Origin: Phycisphaerae bacterium
GTDB taxonomy: Bacteria; Planctomycetota; Phycisphaerae; SM23-33
NCBI GenBank assembly: GCA_018335035.1
Contig: JAGXKT010000021.1
Span: 3,118 to 39,686 of the forward strand
Length of the DNA stretch: 36,569 nucleotides
Reading direction: 5' to 3'
Shown here: positions 1 to 7,488 of the stretch, piece by piece
Position numbering within the stretch: position 1 is the stretch's first letter
Layout of the letters: each line of letters begins with the position of its first letter
Translations under genes and position numbers: made by a program
The notes under the pieces: generated by a model
What the model saw: only the letters and a program-made list of their open reading frames with translations
Database searches by the model: none
Told to the model about the DNA's origin: nothing

Positions 1-57
1 GCCCGTGGTCACGGCGTTGACGCGCGGCGCGTCGGCGGCGATGATGGACCCTAAACC

Positions 58-360
58 ATGCCCGAGACCATCGACGAACAACGCGTCCGCCGCATCGGCA
101 CGCTCAGTCGCATCGCGCTGAGCGACGCGGAGGTGGCCACGTTCAGCCGCCAACTCGGCGACATCCTAGCGCATTTCGACAAGCTTCAGGAACTCGACAC
201 CGACAACGTCGAGCCGATGGCTCACGCGGTGGAACTGACCAACGTGTTGGCCGACGACACGCCGGGCGAATCGCTCAGCCGCGAGCAGGCCCTGTCCAAC
301 GCCCCGGCACACGATGACGACCTGTTCGCCGTGCCGAAGCTCATCGGCGACAGCCAGTAG
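58..360 (+). CDS. gatC: Asp-tRNA(Asn)/Glu-tRNA(Gln) amidotransferase subunit C
   Basis: GatC is the small belt subunit that wraps around GatA and GatB in the enzyme that converts misacylated Glu-tRNA(Gln) or Asp-tRNA(Asn) to the correct amide form. The 100-residue product has the family length and pattern: an N-terminal helical stretch with RRIGTLSRIALSD, then a middle helix ending in the typical D-N-V-E-P-M segment, and a C-terminal DLFAVPKLI that matches the usual F-x-V-P-K-V ending. It starts with ATG and lies 11 bp ahead of gatA, so the two are almost certainly co-transcribed. No clear Shine-Dalgarno precedes it. gatB is not in the window, as is common for genomes with a split gatCA/gatB arrangement. 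The 57 bases upstream show no convincing gene. Confidence 0.95.
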   Translation: MPETIDEQRVRRIGTLSRIALSDAEVATFSRQLGDILAHFDKLQELDTDNVEPMAHAVELTNVLADDTPGESLSREQALSNAPAHDDDLFAVPKLIGDSQ

Positions 361-371
361 GTGCAACTTCC

Positions 372-1880
372 ATGACGGATGCGCTCGACATGACGGCAAC
401 GCAGCTTCGCGACGCGATCGCGGCGGGGGACGTCTCGGCCGGCGAGGCCACGCGGGCGTGCCTGGACGCCATCGAGCGGACAGACGGGCAGTTGGCGTGT
501 TTCAACGAGGTCTACGCCGACCGCGCGACGCAGCAGGCCGACCGGATCGACCAGCGCCTCGCCGCCGGCGAGAGCGTCGGCGCGCTGGGCGGCGTTCCCG
601 TCGCCGTCAAGGACAACATGTGCACGGCCTACGGGCGGACCACGTGCGCGTCGCGGATGCTGGCCGAGTTTCGCGCGCCGTACACCGCCACGGCCGTGAC
701 GAAGCTCGAGGCCGCCGGCGCCGTCATCCTCGGCAAGACCAACATGGACGAGTTCGCCATGGGCTCCTCGACCGAACACAGTGCCGTCGCGCCGACGCGC
801 AACCCGTGGGACACGTCGCGCGTGCCGGGCGGCTCGTCCGGCGGCTCGGCGGCGGCGGTGGCGTCGCGGCAATGCCCGGCCGCGCTGGGCAGCGACACGG
901 GCGGCTCGATCCGTCAGCCGGCGGCGCTGTGCGGCGTGGTGGGCTTCAAGCCCACCTACGGGCGCGTCAGCCGCTACGGACTGGTCGCGTTCGGCTCCAG
1001 CTTGGATCAGATCGGCCCGGTCACGCGCGACGTGCGCGACGCGGCGTTGCTGTCCGCCGTCATCGCCGGTCACGACCCGCACGATTCGACGTCCATCGAC
1101 CGCCCGGTGCCCGATTACGCCGCCGACGTGCACACGCCGGTCGAGCCGTTGCGGATCGGCATGCCGCGCGAGTGGTTCACCGACGCGCTGGACGGCGAGA
1201 TCGCCGCCGCTTTGCGCCGCGCGGCCAAGACATACGAGCGCCACGGCGCCGAGCTGGTGCACGTCTCGCTGCCGCACAGCCGCATCGACGTCGCCGACGA
1301 CGGGGCGCTGAGCAGCTACGCCGTCTCGTGCTACTACATCGTGTGCATGGCCGAAGCGTCGAGCAATCTGGCGCGCTACGACGGCGTGCAGTACGGTCAC
1401 CGCACGGACCAGGCCGGCGGCGACATCGTCGAGATGCTCTGCCGCAGCCGCGCCGAGGGCTTCGGCGAGGAGGTCAAACGCCGCGTGATGCTCGGGACAT
1501 ACACCCTCTCGGCCGGGTATTACGACGCCTACTACAACAAGGCGCTGAAGGTCCGCCGGCTGATCGCGCGCGACTTCCAGCAGGCATTCGAGCGCTGCGA
1601 CGTGCTGCTGTGTCCGGCGACGCCGTCGGTCGCCTTCGAGTTGGGGTCCAAGACCGACGACCCCATGGCGATGTACCTCCAGGACATCTACACCAACTCG
1701 CTGAACCTCGCAGGCCTGCCCGGGCTGTCGCTACCGATCGCCCTGAGCGACAGCGGCCTGCCGATCGGGATGCAGCTCATCGGCCCGGCGTTGGGCGAGC
1801 AGACGGTCCTGCGAGCGGCCCGCATGTATGAGACAATCTCCGACGCCGCGGACCATAAGCCGTCCGTGACGGCAAGCTGA
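372..1880 (+). CDS. gatA: Asp-tRNA(Asn)/Glu-tRNA(Gln) amidotransferase subunit A (amidase)
   Basis: GatA hydrolyses glutamine and passes ammonia to GatB for amidation of the misacylated tRNA. The 502-residue protein is a full-length amidase-signature enzyme. The Ser-cisSer-Lys machinery is visible: the lysine in GVPVAVKDNM, the GGSSGGSAAAVA loop, and the nucleophile-bearing LGSDTGGSIRQPAA segment. The C-terminal part ends in the GLPIGMQLIGP motif typical of GatA. It follows gatC directly, which separates it from general amidases such as allophanate or indole-acetamide hydrolases. A short inverted repeat (GTGGC-AAATC-GCCAC) lies just after the stop at 1882-1896, but without a T-tract it is at best a weak terminator. 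Confidence 0.96.
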   Translation: MTDALDMTATQLRDAIAAGDVSAGEATRACLDAIERTDGQLACFNEVYADRATQQADRIDQRLAAGESVGALGGVPVAVKDNMCTAYGRTTCASRMLAEFRAPYTATAVTKLEAAGAVILGKTNMDEFAMGSSTEHSAVAPTRNPWDTSRVPGGSSGGSAAAVASRQCPAALGSDTGGSIRQPAALCGVVGFKPTYGRVSRYGLVAFGSSLDQIGPVTRDVRDAALLSAVIAGHDPHDSTSIDRPVPDYAADVHTPVEPLRIGMPREWFTDALDGEIAAALRRAAKTYERHGAELVHVSLPHSRIDVADDGALSSYAVSCYYIVCMAEASSNLARYDGVQYGHRTDQAGGDIVEMLCRSRAEGFGEEVKRRVMLGTYTLSAGYYDAYYNKALKVRRLIARDFQQAFERCDVLLCPATPSVAFELGSKTDDPMAMYLQDIYTNSLNLAGLPGLSLPIALSDSGLPIGMQLIGPALGEQTVLRAARMYETISDAADHKPSVTAS

Positions 1881-1915
1881 GGTGGCAAATCGCCACATGG
1901 ATGGTTCATGTGTGG

Positions 1916-1921
1916 TACAAT
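1916..1921 (+). promoter_or_regulatory. Possible -10 element of the PEP-CTERM protease gene
   Basis: A TACAAT hexamer, one base off the sigma-70 -10 consensus, lies about 64 bases before the protease start. No good -35 is seen at the right distance, so this is only a candidate. It would give the protease gene its own promoter independent of gatCA. Confidence 0.35.
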
Positions 1922-1984
1922 GATGCGTCCTGGCTCACCGCTCTTTCATCTAGCCGTCGGCCCCCAGGCAGGAGGATGATTGCT

Positions 1985-2809
1985 ATGTGTTCTCGTATCG
2001 GCTGTGTTGCGTTTCTCGTCGGCGTGTTTGCCGCGCCGGCCGGCGCCATCGTCACCGAAGATACGCCGACCAGCGAGGCCGATCCGACGACAGCGATCGG
2101 CCTGAACTGGGATTACGTGTACCACTACAAGGGCTCGTCCGCCGTCGCCGTCGACCCCTATTGGTTGCTGACGGCCGCTCACGTCGCCGACGACGCGCCC
2201 AGTTGGAACATGACACTCGGCGCGACGACCTACACGGAGCAGGAGGTGGTCGAGCACAAGCCATCCGCCGACCCCGACCACAGCACGACGGCTGACCTGG
2301 CGCTGGTGCGGCTGGATCGCGCCCTTCCGGGTCACTACGAGATCTACACCGGCGCGTTTCCGGCGCCGGCGGCGCTGGTCGGCTTCGGCTATGCCGGCAC
2401 CGTCGCGACGGACGGCGAATCCTACGCCTGGACGTCGGGAACGGAGGGCACGAAGCGCTGGGGAACGAACAAGGTGGACGACGAAACGACGATCACCTAC
2501 GACGGGCTCGTGCTCGGCTTCAGCACGAACACGGACGCCACGACGTACGAAGCGGGCGTCGCCGTCCACGATTCCGGCGGCGGCCTGTTCGTCCAGGACG
2601 CCGATGACGGCGACGTCTGGAAATTGGGCGGCACGATCACGACCGTCTTCGGCACGGAAGGCGCCTTCACGGGCAGCGGCGCCGTCGAGGTCGGGGCCTA
2701 CGACACGTGGATCACCAACACCGTCCCCGAGCCGGCAACGCTGATCCTTCTGGCCGGTGGCTCCGCGGGCCTGATCCTTCGACGTCGGAGAAAATCGACC
2801 GCGGCATAG
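1985..2809 (+). CDS. Secreted trypsin-like serine protease with PEP-CTERM anchor
   Basis: This is a 274-residue exported protein with a chymotrypsin-fold protease domain. Residues 1-21 form a signal peptide ending near APAGA. The catalytic residues appear in order: His66 in LLTAAH, Asp104 in TTADLALVRLD, and Ser197 in HDSGGG, where trypsins usually read GDSGGP. The C-terminus is a complete PEP-CTERM signal: V-P-E-P-A at 247-251, a hydrophobic helix with two glycines, and an RRRRK tail. Such proteins are known to be processed by an exosortase, which is not in this window. The ATG at 1985 is chosen because AGGAGG at 1970-1975 sits nine bases upstream; an in-frame ATG at 1976 touches that ribosome site, and a still earlier one would spoil the signal peptide. 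The substrate cannot be told from sequence. Confidence 0.88.
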   Translation: MCSRIGCVAFLVGVFAAPAGAIVTEDTPTSEADPTTAIGLNWDYVYHYKGSSAVAVDPYWLLTAAHVADDAPSWNMTLGATTYTEQEVVEHKPSADPDHSTTADLALVRLDRALPGHYEIYTGAFPAPAALVGFGYAGTVATDGESYAWTSGTEGTKRWGTNKVDDETTITYDGLVLGFSTNTDATTYEAGVAVHDSGGGLFVQDADDGDVWKLGGTITTVFGTEGAFTGSGAVEVGAYDTWITNTVPEPATLILLAGGSAGLILRRRRKSTAA

Positions 2810-2882
2810 ACGCACCTGCGCCGAACGGGTAGACTCTCGAGCGACACCGATCCCGCCCGCCACAGGGTGGGATCGCACAACC

Positions 2883-3794
2883 GTGGGAGTCGCCGTGAAT
2901 CCGTCGGAACAGCGCGACAATTCCGATCCGGCGCAGAGCCGACCCGCCAACGACCCGGCCGCCGGAAACACACAGCATTCTCAGCCCGCAAGCGCGCCAC
3001 GCGCCCACGCGCGATCCAAGGGCGTCAAGTACGGGTTCATCGCCCTGTTCGTCGCCGCCGCGCTGGGCATATACCTTCTTCAATTGCGTGGCCAGGAGTT
3101 CCCGGACTGGCAAGAGGACCTTGACGCCGCACTGAGGCAAGCGCGGACCCAGCAGCGCGGCGTGCTGGTGTACTTCGTCCACTCCACCAGTTCGGCAACG
3201 GTTCGAACCCAGTGGAATATCGCCTTGAGCCGGGAGCGAAACAAGCGTGCCATCGAGAACGCCAAGCTGATCCGCGTCGTCGCGGAGATCGCTCTGAATT
3301 CCGAGGCGGCCAGACGATTCAACATCGAGCGCCTCCCGACGCTGACGATCCTCTCGGACCACGGAACGCTGTGCAAGCGCAGCCAGGAACTGATCGGCCA
3401 GGTCGAGTTCCGCACGCGGTTCCTTGAGCCGACATGGTCCGGATGGACGGCAGAGCGAGACCTGAGCGGCACGTTGCCCCTGCCCATCGGCGACGCGCCG
3501 GTGGTGGCGCTGTTCACGGCCGGGCCATCCGGCGGCGTCTCGCGGCACATGGCCTACACGACGCTGGCGGCACCGGAGGTTCAGAAGGCACTGACCGAAT
3601 CAGGCGCGAAGACCATGCACGTGATCCTCGGCGACACGATGCCGGACGCCGCACCGATCGCCCGTGCTCACGATGTTACGCATCTCCCCACGCTGTTGGT
3701 GCTGCGCCGCGGGCGTACGGCCAAAGCGGAAGGATACGTCTCACCCGCGGAATTCATCGAGTTGCTCTCCGGCCGCGACGACGCTGCGCCCTAG
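2883..3794 (+). CDS. Membrane-anchored protein with two CxxC-less thioredoxin-like domains
   Basis: The 303-residue product begins with a polar, proline-rich cytoplasmic segment (about 1-47), has a single membrane helix (about 49-67, FIALFVAAALGIYLLQ), and then two thioredoxin-like domains. The first has the beta strand GVLVYFVH, a helix, and the cis-proline region FNIERLPTLTILS. The second repeats this: PVVALFTAG, a helix, and HDVTHLPTLLVLRRGR. In both domains the place of the redox CxxC is taken by other residues (STSSAT and AGPSGG), so a disulfide exchange role is unlikely; binding or scaffolding is more plausible. GTG at 2883 is assumed; a second GTG at 2895 with GGGAG five bases upstream is an equally good start. 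It is convergent with the ketosynthase gene. Confidence 0.7.
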   Translation: MGVAVNPSEQRDNSDPAQSRPANDPAAGNTQHSQPASAPRAHARSKGVKYGFIALFVAAALGIYLLQLRGQEFPDWQEDLDAALRQARTQQRGVLVYFVHSTSSATVRTQWNIALSRERNKRAIENAKLIRVVAEIALNSEAARRFNIERLPTLTILSDHGTLCKRSQELIGQVEFRTRFLEPTWSGWTAERDLSGTLPLPIGDAPVVALFTAGPSGGVSRHMAYTTLAAPEVQKALTESGAKTMHVILGDTMPDAAPIARAHDVTHLPTLLVLRRGRTAKAEGYVSPAEFIELLSGRDDAAP

Positions 3795-3819
3795 GGCCTG
3801 TCGCCTCGCGCCGCATCCC

Positions 3820-5103
3820 TTACTCCGCTCGGCGGAGTATCAGCGTGTTGTTCTGTCCGCCGAAGCCGAAGCTGTTGGACATGACGGTCTTCAACTCAGC
3901 GCGGCGCGGCTCGTTGGGGACGTAATCGAGATCGCACGCCGGGTCGGAGGTGCGATAGTTCGTCGTCGGGGGAATCACCCCGTCTCGCATCGCCAGAATG
4001 CAGGTAATCAGTTCGGTCGCCCCCGCCGCGGCAATGAGGTGCCCCAGCATGCTCTTGACGGACGAGACGGGCACGCGGTAGGCCTGCTCGCCGAAGGCCC
4101 GCTTGACTGCTCGGGTCTCGACCTCGTCGTTTTGCTTGGTGGCCGTGCCGTGTGCGGAAACGTAGTCGATGTCCTCGGGACCGAGACCCGCATCGGCCAG
4201 GGCGGCGGTCATCGCGGTCGCGGCGCCGTCGCCCTCAGGATCCTGGTCGGTAATTCGGAACGCGTCGGCGCTGGCACCGTAACCGATGACCTCGGCCAGG
4301 ATGGTCGCCCCGCGGGCCTTGGCGAACTCGTAATCCTCGAATACCAACACGCTCGCCCCTTCGCCGAGGACGAACCCGTCCCGTGTCAGATCGAAGGGGC
4401 GCGACGCCGTGGCAACCTCGTCATTGCGCGTCGACAGCGCGGTCAGGCGAATGAAGCCGCTTGTGCCCAGCGGGTGAATCATGCTGTGAGCCCCACCGGT
4501 CAACACGGCGTCGCACTCGCCGCGGCGGATGAGCCAGGTCGCCTCGCCCATCGCCTGCGTGCTGGCCGCGCAGGCCGTCAGCACGTTGAACGCCGGTCCC
4601 CGCGCGCCGAACTCGGCCGCCAGGTGCGCGCAGACCATGTTGGACTCCTGCTCGATCTCGCGCCACAGGTCCATGCGCTCGTAGGCCAGCTTGGCCCACT
4701 GGACGGCGTCCACGCCGTTGTCGGACCAGGCGTCAACCAGCAGGGACGTGAAGTTCTCGAAATCCAGCGAGCCCTCGCCGCTGCCGAGGTAGATGCCCAG
4801 GCGCTCGGGGCGCAAGGCGTCGCAGGCGTCCAGCCGCGCGTGGCGCCACGCCTGAACGCCCGCGCCGAGCGCGAATCGGCAATGCCGCCCGGCGTGGGCG
4901 TGCTTGTCGGCATCGGGCACCTGCGCGGCGAAATCGTATCCCCGCACCTGCGCGCAAAACGTCGAGGCAAACGTGGAGGCGTCGAACAACTCGTTGGGCG
5001 CGATGCCGCTGCGCCCGGCCAGCATCGCCGCCCATGTGCCTTCCACCTCGTGGGCCAGCGGGTTGACCGTTCCCATGCCCGTGATGACCACGCGTCGGTT
5101 CAT
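3820..5103 (-). CDS. fabF: Beta-ketoacyl-ACP synthase (FabF/KS-alpha type), active
   Basis: The product is a 427-residue thiolase-fold condensing enzyme that would extend an ACP-bound acyl chain by decarboxylative condensation with malonyl-ACP. All catalytic residues of FabF-type enzymes are present: Cys178 in TACAAS, His318 in SAHGTATKQND, Lys350 and His355 in SSVKSMLGHLIAAAGA, with the GFGGQN ending. It lies downstream of a second ketosynthase lacking these residues, two dehydratases and an ACP, all on the same strand, so it is probably dedicated to that pathway and not the housekeeping FabF. The ATG at 5103 has no clear Shine-Dalgarno. An inverted repeat, TACTCCGC-TCG-GCGGAGTA (3821-3839), covers its last codons and could help end transcription, but it has no T-tract. 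Confidence 0.9.
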   Translation of the reverse strand: MNRRVVITGMGTVNPLAHEVEGTWAAMLAGRSGIAPNELFDASTFASTFCAQVRGYDFAAQVPDADKHAHAGRHCRFALGAGVQAWRHARLDACDALRPERLGIYLGSGEGSLDFENFTSLLVDAWSDNGVDAVQWAKLAYERMDLWREIEQESNMVCAHLAAEFGARGPAFNVLTACAASTQAMGEATWLIRRGECDAVLTGGAHSMIHPLGTSGFIRLTALSTRNDEVATASRPFDLTRDGFVLGEGASVLVFEDYEFAKARGATILAEVIGYGASADAFRITDQDPEGDGAATAMTAALADAGLGPEDIDYVSAHGTATKQNDEVETRAVKRAFGEQAYRVPVSSVKSMLGHLIAAAGATELITCILAMRDGVIPPTTNYRTSDPACDLDYVPNEPRRAELKTVMSNSFGFGGQNNTLILRRAE

Positions 5104-5107
5104 AATT

Positions 5108-5140
5108 AAGCTATCAGCTACAAGTGATCAGCTATCAGCG
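5108..5140. repeat. Short AGCTATCAGC direct repeats between the two ketosynthase genes
   Basis: The 45-bp gap between the ketosynthase genes is AT-richer than its surroundings and holds AGCTATCAGC at 5109-5118 and again at 5130-5139. It occupies the position where the ribosome site of the downstream ketosynthase should be. Its role is unknown; it may be a remnant of a small dispersed repeat. Confidence 0.4.
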
Positions 5141-5148
5141 GCCCGTCC

Positions 5149-6462
5149 TCAGGCCTCCGGTCTTTTCAACACACAGGCGGCGCTTTGCCCGCCGATCGAA
5201 TACGCAGCGGTGACGATGCAGTTTAACTCCGCCGACCGGCCCTGGCGGCTCAGGTTCAGCGTAACGCCTTCCGCCGGGCGGGAGAAGTTCACCGTCCCCG
5301 GCACCATGTTGCGTTTCATCGCCACGGCCGCCGCCGCCAGCGCCGCGCCGCCCGCACCAGCAAACAGCGTTCCGATCGCGCCGGTCAAGGCACAGGCCGG
5401 GACGCGCTCGGCCGCGTCGCCCAGCGCAGCAGCCCACGCCTGCGCCTCGAGCCGATCCTCGCCGGGCACGCCGCTGCCCTGGCAAAAGATGGCGTCGACA
5501 TCGTCCGGGCCGACGTCCGCGTCCGCCATCGCCTTGGAAACGGCCAGGTCCAGCGAGCCGACGTTCGGGCGCGTCGCCGCGATGCCCTGCGGGTCACACG
5601 CCGCGCCGAAGCCGGCCAGTTCCGCGTACGGCGCCGCGCCGCGCTGCTGCGCCCGCTCGGCGGCTTCGAGAATCAACAGCCCGCCGCCCTCGCCAATGAC
5701 CGTGCCGCCCGCATCGGCGTCGAACGGGCGGCATGCGTCGGCCGGGGCGTCGTTGGCGTCGGTTCGCAGGCGATGCAGCAACGACTGCCGCAATACGCCC
5801 ATCGGGTTGAGCTTGCTCTCGGCGCCGCCTGCGACGACCGCGTCCACGGCGCCCCGCGCGATCCATCCGGCCGATTCGCCCACGCCGAGATGCGCTGAGG
5901 CGTCGCCGCACGTGATGTTGTTGCTGGACCCCTCGCAGCCGTGGATGATCGTCACGTGACAGGCCAGCATGTTAGGCAGGTACTTCAACAACCACAGCGG
6001 CGTGAGGTTGTCGAGCCCGTGCTCGCCCCACTGCCGCAGGTCGAACGTTCCGTCCACGACGGCCGTGTTGACCGCCGCGCCCAGCTCACTGAGGTCCGTG
6101 CAGATCAACCCCGCGCCGATGTTGCATCCGAGCCGCTTGCAGTCGACGTCGACGTTGTCGGGGTCGATGCCGCGCGTGGTGAGCCCCGCGTCGCGAAACG
6201 CCAGGTCCGCGGCCGCAACGGCGATCTCGATGTCGCGCGCCATGACCTTGACGGACTTGCGATAGCTCTTGGGGACGAATTTTCGTGCGGAGAAGCTCTC
6301 CAACTCGCCACCGATGCGGCAGGGGAAGCCGGACGCGTCGAACAGGGAGATGTCGCGCACGGCCGACCGGCCCGATTCCAGCGCATCGGCGAACGCCTGG
6401 ACGCCGACGCCGACCGGCGTGACCACGCCGACGCCGGTGATCACCGCGCGTCGGTCATGCAT
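5149..6462 (-). CDS. Degenerate ketosynthase (KS-beta / chain-length-factor-like)
   Basis: The 437-residue product has the ketosynthase fold (RRAVITGVGVVTPVG start, AGGAES core, FDADAGGTVIGEGGG loop, GGQSAA end) but not the catalytic residues. Aligning by eye with the neighbouring enzyme, the active Cys position falls at Asp187 in TCGDAS (a Cys lies two residues earlier), the first His is Gln328 in FCQGSG, and the second His is Thr366 in AIGTLFAGAGG. This resembles the chain-length factor of type II polyketide synthases or the second ketosynthase of aryl-polyene-type clusters, which pair with an active ketosynthase. It overlaps the upstream dehydratase gene by 8 bp and the active ketosynthase follows 45 bp later, supporting a heterodimer. 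That partnership is an inference. Confidence 0.82.
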   Translation of the reverse strand: MHDRRAVITGVGVVTPVGVGVQAFADALESGRSAVRDISLFDASGFPCRIGGELESFSARKFVPKSYRKSVKVMARDIEIAVAAADLAFRDAGLTTRGIDPDNVDVDCKRLGCNIGAGLICTDLSELGAAVNTAVVDGTFDLRQWGEHGLDNLTPLWLLKYLPNMLACHVTIIHGCEGSSNNITCGDASAHLGVGESAGWIARGAVDAVVAGGAESKLNPMGVLRQSLLHRLRTDANDAPADACRPFDADAGGTVIGEGGGLLILEAAERAQQRGAAPYAELAGFGAACDPQGIAATRPNVGSLDLAVSKAMADADVGPDDVDAIFCQGSGVPGEDRLEAQAWAAALGDAAERVPACALTGAIGTLFAGAGGAALAAAAVAMKRNMVPGTVNFSRPAEGVTLNLSRQGRSAELNCIVTAAYSIGGQSAACVLKRPEA

Positions 6463-6931
6463 CGGCGTTCTCCACGAACGGCGCGATGAGGCGTTCGAAT
6501 TGCCCGGTGAACACGAAGTTCTCTTCGGGAAACTTGACGCCCCCGAGATTCTGATCGATGTGGCTGAACATCAGGTCCACGCGCCCGATGAGGTCGCCGT
6601 TACGCAGCACGGTGCCGCTGGTGGCGGCAGCGGCGTCGCTGATCGTCTCGATCTGCGCCTGGAAGGTCACCTGGTCGCCCGGCGTGACGACGTCTTCGAA
6701 GGTAGCGCGGGAAATCTTCGCCAGGATCACCTTCTCCTTGAAGCCGCGTGCCTGTCCGACCAGGATACCCGCCGTCTGCGCCATGCCTTCGATCATCAGC
6801 GCCGCCGGATGGACGGGGTACGCCTCCCAGTGGTCGTGCACGTGCTCCTCGGCGAGGGAGACGTTCTTGACGGCCTCGGCCCGCTTTCCGGGCTCGAAGG
6901 CGGTGAATCGATCAATCCAGATCCATCGCAT
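6455..6931 (-). CDS. FabZ-like hotdog-fold 3-hydroxyacyl-ACP dehydratase
   Basis: This is a 158-residue single hotdog-fold protein. The central helix region DHWEAYPVHPAALMIEGMAQ corresponds to the FabZ motif (H-F-P-G-x-P-x-x-P-G), with candidate catalytic His34 and Glu48 retained although the FPG and PG residues are altered. It would remove water from 3-hydroxyacyl-ACP or bind the acyl chain. The ATG at 6931 is preferred because the family typically begins M-R-W-I-W-I-D; a TTG at 6961 directly after the ACP stop would add ten residues. It is 30 bp downstream of the ACP gene and overlaps the degenerate ketosynthase gene by 8 bp. The altered motif could reflect a different substrate. Confidence 0.82.
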   Translation of the reverse strand: MRWIWIDRFTAFEPGKRAEAVKNVSLAEEHVHDHWEAYPVHPAALMIEGMAQTAGILVGQARGFKEKVILAKISRATFEDVVTPGDQVTFQAQIETISDAAAATSGTVLRNGDLIGRVDLMFSHIDQNLGGVKFPEENFVFTGQFERLIAPFVENADA

Positions 6932-6961
6932 GATGCGGGCGCACGACGGCTCGCGCGGCAA

Positions 6962-7351
6962 CTAGGCGGCGAGCTTGGTCTTGATGTAGTTGACGATCGT
7001 CTGAACCTTGAACAGTTCGCCCATCTTGTTGATGTCCGGGTCCTGTTCAAAGTCACTGAAGTCCGCGTGGGGCATGCGCTGCTTGAGCTCGGCGAGCCCC
7101 TTGTCGGTCAGCTTGCCGTCCTGAGCGAATTCCGGATTGTTGAGGATGTTCTCCGGGAACAGCTCGCCGCGCGGGATCTTGATATCGAATGCCTTCTCCA
7201 GGCGGAAGACGATATCGAGGAAGTCGATGGACTCCGCCCCGAGATCGCCCGTCAGCGTCGCTTCCGGGGTGACCTCGTCATCGTCGACACCCAGCGCCTC
7301 GACCAGGGTTTCCTGAACCTTCTCGAAGACTTCCGCGTCGCTCATCGCCAT
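6962..7351 (-). CDS. Long acyl carrier protein (phosphopantetheine-binding)
   Basis: The 129-residue protein carries an acyl carrier domain: helix 1 (VFEKVQETLVEALGV), the attachment site L-G-A-E-S41-I-D in place of the usual D-S-L-D, and helix 2 (FLDIVFRLEKAFDI). After this comes an insertion of roughly 45 residues rich in charged residues (about 62-110) before the closing helix FKVQTIVNYIKTKLA. Housekeeping ACPs are about 78 residues, so this is a specialised carrier for the adjacent ketosynthases and dehydratases. AGGAGA sits nine bases before the ATG at 7351, and a strong sigma-70-like promoter lies upstream (7435-7463), so transcription of the ACP-dehydratase-ketosynthase genes can start here. 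Confidence 0.9.
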   Translation of the reverse strand: MAMSDAEVFEKVQETLVEALGVDDDEVTPEATLTGDLGAESIDFLDIVFRLEKAFDIKIPRGELFPENILNNPEFAQDGKLTDKGLAELKQRMPHADFSDFEQDPDINKMGELFKVQTIVNYIKTKLAA

Positions 7352-7434
7352 GGGCCTGTTTCTCCTACTGCCGTTTCGTGCCCCGCCTGTTCAAGGCGGT
7401 CGAAGCCCCCGCCGCGGATGCGGCACGGGGTGTA

Positions 7435-7463
7435 TGTATAGGAACTTTCCGTCTCGTCGTCAA
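7435..7463 (-). promoter_or_regulatory. Promoter of the ACP-dehydratase-ketosynthase operon
   Basis: On the minus strand, TTGACG (7458-7463) and TATACA (7435-7440) are separated by exactly 17 bases. This is a good sigma-70-type promoter and sits in the 137-bp gap before the ACP gene, giving a leader of about 77 bases. Confidence 0.65.
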
Positions 7464-7488
7464 TGTTCGCGCCCTCCGGCACGCCGGC

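Noticed and set aside
1-57. Possible gene fragment before gatC
   Set aside because: Minus-strand codons look gene-like, but the stretch is only 57 bases and no start codon or motif can be identified.
1985-3794. Protease and thioredoxin-like gene as a functional pair with the serpin
   Set aside because: The serpin gene is 11 kb away with other operons between; proximity alone is not evidence of pairing.
3821-3839. Perfect hairpin over the end of the active ketosynthase gene as a terminator
   Set aside because: The stem is good but there is no T-tract on either strand and it overlaps the coding end; I keep it only as a remark.
3664-5109. A 481-residue open frame on the plus strand opposite the active ketosynthase
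   Set aside because: It lies antisense to a complete enzyme with all catalytic residues and has only Arg/Gly/Ala-rich, domain-free sequence, as expected for an antisense frame in GC-rich DNA.
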